Assembly: GCA_943787595.1 (NCBI GenBank)
Contig: CALSNA010000002.1
Span: 1 to 64,000, forward strand
Direction of reading: 5' to 3'
DNA: 64,000 nt
Source of the DNA: an uncultured Pseudomonadales bacterium
GTDB taxonomy: Bacteria; Pseudomonadota; Gammaproteobacteria; Pseudomonadales; Balneatricaceae
Under the pieces are notes generated by a model. It saw nothing but the letters and a program-made list of their open reading frames with translations. It ran no database searches and was not told the origin of the DNA. The translations under genes and the position numbers were made by a program. The stretch's first letter is position 1. Each line of letters starts with the position of its first letter. Positions 59,730 to 64,000 of the stretch are shown piece by piece.

Positions 59730-60827
59730 TTAATTGATCAAATGCTCTTGAGCTAGATATTCATGGGACTGCATCTCAAACAAACGACTCCAAGCACGCT
59801 GGAAAGCAATGTTTGGGCTAGACTCACAATATAATTCTGACAATGCTACAGTTGCCGAAATGATTAGTTTAACATTAGCTTCATAACAAACATCCACCAA
59901 ATTGATAAAACGGCGTGCCTGATCAGAATGCGTCCTCGACATTTGCGGCACCCCGCTGATGACTAAAGCATAAAATTCACTAGCCAACTCCAAGTAATCA
60001 TTTTGTGAACGAGGCCCATCACACAACTCAGCAAAGTCAAACCAAACAATATTATGTGCGATCTGCCGATAGTGAAATTCACGATTATTGATCTTTAATA
60101 TTCCCTTGTATCTTATATCCTTGGGCAAGCTTGATAAATTTGTAAAATTAGCCTGCAGGCTAATTTCAGCTTGTTCATTCAGGGGGAAATGGTATAGCCC
60201 AACCTGCTCCAAATTGCGCAAGCGATGATCAATACTGCCATCGACATGAACCACTCTGGTGTGCTTTTGTAACAAATCTATAGCAGGAAGAAAACGTTGG
60301 CGCTGCAAACCATTTTCATACAGATGTTGAGGTGCCATATTGGAAGTTGCAACCAAGACTAAGCCACGATCAAACAAGGCCTCCAGCAAACCTGCCAAAA
60401 GCATAGCATCGGTAATATCAGAAACGAAAAACTCATCGAAACAGATGACCTGCGCCTGAGTAGCCAAGTCATCAGCAACTTTCAGTAATGGATTGCGTGC
60501 GCCCTGATAGTAAGTTAGCCTTTGGTGCACATGACGCATAAAACGATGAAAATGAGTACGCAATTTGTTTGCTTCCGGCAGGCAATCAAAAAAAACGTCC
60601 ATCAAGTAGGTCTTGCCACGACCCACACCACCCCATAAATAAATTCCCTTAATGGACAAAGGTTTCTGCCGCAGCCAGCCGAACCAACGGCCATCTGATT
60701 GCTGAGATCGGGCATCCAATTCCAAATACAATTCATTTAGGCAAGCCAGAGCGTTTTGTTGCGCTTTATCGGGGTAAGATATGTGCAATAACTGATCTGC
60801 CTGGTATTTTTCCAACGGCGTGGGCAT
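59730..60827 (-). CDS. zapE: ZapE, AFG1-like division ATPase
   Basis: ZapE is an AFG1-type ATPase found at the Z ring late in division. From the ATG at 60827 it has 365 residues (PTPLEKYQADQLLHISYPD at the start); a longer frame to 60878 is less likely. Seen: Walker A GGVGRGKTYLMDVFFDCL, VICFDEFFVSDITDAMLL, and LVATSNMAPQHLYENGLQRQ. The conserved IDLLQKHTRVVHVDG and ISGVPQMSRTHSDQARRFIN follow. It lies upstream of rplM, divergent from zapG. Confidence 0.94.
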   Translation of the reverse strand: MPTPLEKYQADQLLHISYPDKAQQNALACLNELYLELDARSQQSDGRWFGWLRQKPLSIKGIYLWGGVGRGKTYLMDVFFDCLPEANKLRTHFHRFMRHVHQRLTYYQGARNPLLKVADDLATQAQVICFDEFFVSDITDAMLLAGLLEALFDRGLVLVATSNMAPQHLYENGLQRQRFLPAIDLLQKHTRVVHVDGSIDHRLRNLEQVGLYHFPLNEQAEISLQANFTNLSSLPKDIRYKGILKINNREFHYRQIAHNIVWFDFAELCDGPRSQNDYLELASEFYALVISGVPQMSRTHSDQARRFINLVDVCYEANVKLIISATVALSELYCESSPNIAFQRAWSRLFEMQSHEYLAQEHLIN

Positions 60828-61499
60828 AAAATAATAGTCACTCGTTTGGTTGCAACTGCTCTTGGCAGCACACAGCATCTAGTTTGAGGAAACTACACAA
60901 AACAAACTGCATAACCAGGCAACCGTATACGAAATAAATTTTCATAGCCATATAAAGCGTTTTTCCGGCAGTTCGGCTAGTGAAATTTGGACTCCGATGC
61001 CCAGCAACACCAAGCTGCTTTTCAGAAAAAATCGAGGAGCAAAATTGAGAAAACATGTATGGGTCAAGTACTGATTTGTGTGCGATACGCATGAAACTTT
61101 ACCAAATTAATTTTATCAGTGTGCATTTTGAGCCAGTTTTTCATAACGTATCGGCAAACATCATAATTATTGCAGAGAGTCTCTAACGATGAGTACTAAA
61201 TTTGCCGATTAATTATTGCTATTTAGAGTCACAGCGATTGCAAAGGCAAGGTAACGGAAATCTACCTGACATGGCTAAATAGATACAATGTATAAAAGAG
61301 TCACGGGTTAGGCTTTCAATATTTACCTGATCCGTAAAATATAAAAAGTTAATGAATAATTAAAATTTTTTCATAACCACTATCGGAACGTGCAAATTCG
61401 TTTCGCCATTTTAGATTGATACTAATGAAATATGACGCTAACTAACATTCTATCAAAAAGTGTTCACCACAAATAGAGAAGGTTAACCTAGCCTCCTGT

Positions 61500-61637
61500 A
61501 TGATTCGCAATAAGCCAAACGCCAAACCAGATATGAGCTAACTCGGCAACGATGTTGAACTCAACTCCGATCAGTGCCAATGACAACTAGCCAAACTATT
61601 AGGCGTTGCCGAAAAAACTCATGCAAAATGGCCATAA
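61500..61637 (+). pseudogene. Possible helix-turn-helix (XRE/Cro-like) relic
   Basis: From an ATG at 61500 one frame reads MIRNKPNAKPDMS, stop, LGNDVELNSDQCQ, stop (TGA at 61581-61583), then QLAKLLGVAEKTHAKWP and a TAA at 61635. The last stretch is a near-consensus second half of a DNA-binding helix-turn-helix such as in XRE or antitoxin-type regulators. It is too short for certain assignment and has in-frame stops, so if real it is a fragment. Confidence 0.35.
61544..61611. repeat. Perfect 8-bp inverted repeat within the HTH relic
   Basis: CGGCAACG at 61544-61551 and CGTTGCCG at 61604-61611 are separated by 52 bases. The downstream arm falls within the relic HTH codons, so the dyad could be coincidental. 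An A-run follows the second arm. Confidence 0.35.
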
Positions 61638-61728
61638 ATCCAGTCTAAAATGCTGTTTTAATTGCTGTTTTGCTTTACAATGAAGGTTGAATTAATATGT
61701 TATAGCGTTTATTTAAGGAGTAATTCAG

Positions 61729-62223
61729 GTGGATTTATTGACCAATGAATGGCTGTTTTGGCTGGCTGTACTGCTGTTGGGACTGGGCATTGGCTTTATT
61801 CTGGGGAAAAGCAATAACACTCCTGCCCCCCAGCAACAAAATTTGCGTCAACAATTGATGGAAACTCAGACCCAGCTTATGACCTACAAAGAACAGGTTA
61901 ACGAGCATTTTTCCAATACCGCTATCCTGATTAATAACCTAAGTGAAAATTACCAACAGATTCACCAACACCTTGCCAGCGGTGCTCACTTGTTGTGTGA
62001 TGATCCAGATACTGCCCGCGATATTGCTCACGCTTCAGATCCATCTAGTATCCAAAATATACCTGAAAATTTTGACGAGCAACAACTAGCGACGATCACC
62101 GCGCCCATGGATTATGCTCCAAGGAAAACATCGAACTCCCCAAACACCCTAGCAGAAGACTATGGCCTGCAACACTCAGGAGAATCGCGTTATGATATTT
62201 CTGAGCACCGGGCCAGATCATAA
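61729..62223 (+). CDS. zapG: ZapG (YhcB/DUF1043), division-linked membrane protein
   Basis: ZapG coordinates peptidoglycan synthesis and division. It has 164 residues from a GTG start preceded by AAGGAG at good distance; no ATG gives a better start. Seen: one N-terminal TM helix (about 8-26, LFWLAVLLLGLGIGFILGK), then a coiled coil (QQNLRQQLMETQTQLMTYKE) and YKEQVNEHFSNTAILINNLS, the DUF1043 core, followed by a variable tail. Its stop directly abuts the stop of the convergent nif3-like gene. Confidence 0.88.
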   Translation: MDLLTNEWLFWLAVLLLGLGIGFILGKSNNTPAPQQQNLRQQLMETQTQLMTYKEQVNEHFSNTAILINNLSENYQQIHQHLASGAHLLCDDPDTARDIAHASDPSSIQNIPENFDEQQLATITAPMDYAPRKTSNSPNTLAEDYGLQHSGESRYDISEHRARS

Positions 62224-62985
62224 TCAAGCTGGATTGTCCAAGTCGACAAAATCGCACGATAAGGGAAACTGCTGTTGCAGATGATTAGCCAGCGCTTGAA
62301 TTCCATAGCGCTCAGTAGCATGGTGGCCAGCCGCAAAATAGTGCAGACCATTCTCTTTCGCTACATGTACAGTGGCTTCTGATATTTCACCTGAGATATA
62401 AGCATCCAGTCCTAATTCAACCGCCTTGTTAATGTAACCTTGTGCTCCACCGGTACACCAGCCAAGCGTCCTGACATGTTTGGGTCCGCTGGCAATATGC
62501 AATACCCGGCGATTCAGGCACTGACTGATGTGATCTGCTAGATATCTTGCATCGGTTGATTCCTTCAGATAGCCATGCTGTCCCAAGGCTGTGGCACCAC
62601 TACCATATAACGGTCCGGCCACAATAAACCCAAGCTGGCGGGCCAACTCAATATTGTTACCAAACTCAGGATGGGCATCCAGTGGCAAATGGTAGGCAAG
62701 CAAATTGATATCGTGCTGTAATAGAGTTTGTAAGCGTTTCTTTTTCATACCAACAACGACAGCTTCTTCATTACGCCAAAAATAGCCATGATGCACCAGC
62801 ACTGCCTGAGCGTTAACAGAAGCAGCATAATCCACCAGCGCTTGACTTGCGCTAACCCCAGCAATTAATTTGCGTACGACAGGCGCTCCTTCTACCTGTA
62901 ATCCATTAGGACAATAGTCCTGGAATAGTTGTGGCTGTAACAGTTTCTGAAGGTAATCAAGTAATTGTTTGCAGGTCACTGTCAT
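62224..62985 (-). CDS. Nif3-like dinuclear metal protein (YbgI)
   Basis: Members of the Nif3/YbgI family have a toroidal hexamer with a dinuclear metal site; their function is unclear. From the ATG at 62985 it has 253 residues, close to E. coli YbgI; a longer frame to 63033 is less likely. Seen: DYCPNGLQVEG, VRKLIAGVSASQALVDYA, VLVHHGYFWRNE (metal histidines), NLLAYHLPLDAHPEFGNN, LGWCTGGAQGYINKA, DAYISGEISEATVHVA and AAGHHATERYGIQAL. All metal ligands are visible. Confidence 0.93.
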   Translation of the reverse strand: MTVTCKQLLDYLQKLLQPQLFQDYCPNGLQVEGAPVVRKLIAGVSASQALVDYAASVNAQAVLVHHGYFWRNEEAVVVGMKKKRLQTLLQHDINLLAYHLPLDAHPEFGNNIELARQLGFIVAGPLYGSGATALGQHGYLKESTDARYLADHISQCLNRRVLHIASGPKHVRTLGWCTGGAQGYINKAVELGLDAYISGEISEATVHVAKENGLHYFAAGHHATERYGIQALANHLQQQFPLSCDFVDLDNPA

Positions 62986-63093
62986 ACGCTCATCCGGGTT
63001 ATTAGGTCGGTAACACAATGTTTGGGTGCGCAAATGTAGATTTTAGCCAAACATTCCATCACAATAATTACTACCAGACAACTACTGCTACTT

Positions 63094-63738
63094 CTAATGC
63101 GGGTTTATCGGAGCATTATTTTCAGCTGTCTGGCGCAACCAAATCAACAGTTGCCGCTCCAGATTTTGTATGCCATCACCTTTAAGAGCAGAGAAAGCTT
63201 GTAGAGAGATCAAATTTGCACTATTGCTCGGCAGTGACTGACGAACTTTCAATAAGATTTGATTAATAGCCCCTCGCTTAAGCTTATCAGACTTGGTTAA
63301 TAGCAAGTGCAAAGGCATACCCGAAGCGATTGCCCAATCAGTCAATATTTGGTCAAATGGCTTCATAGGATGACGAATATCCATAACTAATACCAGCCCA
63401 CGTAGACTAAGGCGCTGTTCAATGTATTCAGAAAGACGCCGCTGCCAGGCTTTTTTCATGGCATCTGGAACCTTGGCATAACCATAGCCCGGCAGATCAA
63501 CCAGACGTGTCTGGGGCACATTGAGGTCAAAAAAATTTATCAATTGAGTGCGGCCTGGGGTTTTGCTGGTGCGAGCCAATCGCGTATTACCGGTTAGGGC
63601 ATTGATAGCGCTAGATTTGCCAGCATTGGAACGGCCGGCAAAAGCTACCTCATTGCCATTGTCCATAGGACATTGACTCATGCAACGAGCACTCAAAGTA
63701 AATTTGGCGCTTTGAAAACGAATATGTTCAATAACCAT
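63094..63738 (-). CDS. engB: YihA/EngB, ribosome biogenesis GTPase
   Basis: EngB (YsxC) is an essential GTPase for 50S assembly and division. It has 214 residues. Seen: G1 AGRSNAGKSSAINALTG at about 34-50, the switch region KTPGRTQLINFFDL, G3 LVDLPGYGYAKVP, and G4 LLTKSDKLKRG. VMDIRHPMKPFDQ and FSALKGDGIQNLER match the family. The upstream 260 bases to the window end contain no gene I recognise. Confidence 0.95.
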   Translation of the reverse strand: MVIEHIRFQSAKFTLSARCMSQCPMDNGNEVAFAGRSNAGKSSAINALTGNTRLARTSKTPGRTQLINFFDLNVPQTRLVDLPGYGYAKVPDAMKKAWQRRLSEYIEQRLSLRGLVLVMDIRHPMKPFDQILTDWAIASGMPLHLLLTKSDKLKRGAINQILLKVRQSLPSNSANLISLQAFSALKGDGIQNLERQLLIWLRQTAENNAPINPH

Positions 63739-64000
63739 AAAAAATCATTACGACCATGACAACCAAGCTGGATTAACCAAGTGCATTTAACCAATTGTGG
63801 TTATAGTGCCACATCTTATGACATTGCAGTCATAATTTGACCGATTTATAATGCCCTATCTTTTGCTGGCAATCTACCCATTTTTTAACTTTGGACAATA
63901 TGCGCGTTTAATGACTGTGTCAAGAAACTCTGAAGATACGGGCGCATGAGCTGAGACAGTAACAAAATCAAAAGAGTGTCAACATATCCATTAATTAATT

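Larger units (their letters stand above)
60828..61728. other. Divergent gap between zapE and zapG with an HTH relic
   Basis: About 900 bases without an intact gene. Near 61500-61640 on the plus strand one frame reads a helix-turn-helix-like sequence (QLAKLLGVAEKTHAKW at 61584-61631) interrupted by stops; see the separate entry. The remainder (60838-61092 holds an 84-codon frame, minus) shows nothing recognisable. The promoters of zapE and zapG must lie here. Confidence 0.35.

Overview
The window reads as a chromosome segment of a moderately AT-rich gammaproteobacterium, most like the Pseudomonadales/Cellvibrionales/Alteromonadales side of the class. The main evidence is gene order: an intact division and cell-wall (dcw) cluster from mraZ to ftsZ, followed by lpxC and secA. 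On the other side of mraZ lie rnpB, rsmI, lpoA, yraN, diaA, dolP, sspB, sspA, petCBA, rpsI, rplM and zapE, a layout familiar from Pseudomonas and its relatives. Many small indels, in-frame stops, transposase relics and long gene-poor gaps suggest a genome in early to middle reductive decay, as in host-associated bacteria. That lifestyle is an inference; the species cannot be fixed from the sequence alone.

Layout. 1-13.2 kb is an accessory, decaying stretch: the 3' end of malate synthase G, a frameshifted rraA, a frameshifted bactofilin-like membrane protein, an intact yfcH-type epimerase and yghU-type GST, and a very AT-rich two-component-propeller/Y_Y_Y sensor with two in-frame stops and two frameshifts. 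DUF2237, a frameshifted DUF423, a DCC-family protein, photolyase and an SDR follow. 13.2-14.7 kb carries a divergent MerR-type regulator; with phr and the SDR it resembles a light- or stress-responsive cluster. 15.1-22.8 kb holds smr, aroC with a complete tungstate-type ABC transporter (tupABC), a YecA-like protein, recQ and a DUF2058 protein. 23.4-46.1 kb, all on the minus strand, is mutT, argJ, secA, lpxC, ftsZ, ftsA, ftsQ, ddlB, murC, murG, ftsW, murD, mraY, murF, murE, ftsI, ftsL, rsmH and mraZ, preceded by a sigma70-like promoter and three MraZ boxes. 46.4-48.3 kb is a relic zone with an IS256-type transposase remnant. 48.3-64 kb contains rnpB, rsmI, the lpoA operon (yraN frameshifted in a T tract), the stringent-starvation and bc1 complex genes, ribosomal protein genes, zapE, zapG, a Nif3-like gene and engB.

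The genes together cover the whole cytoplasmic lipid II pathway, the divisome core, outer-membrane biogenesis factors (LpxC, LpoA, DolP), Sec secretion and the respiratory bc1 complex. Core functions look intact, while damage is concentrated in dispensable genes. I found no CRISPR array, tRNA, prophage or convincing new defence system. The most interesting signals are the selective decay, the retained photolyase/SDR/MerR cluster, the retained tupABC operon and the homopolymer frameshift in yraN.
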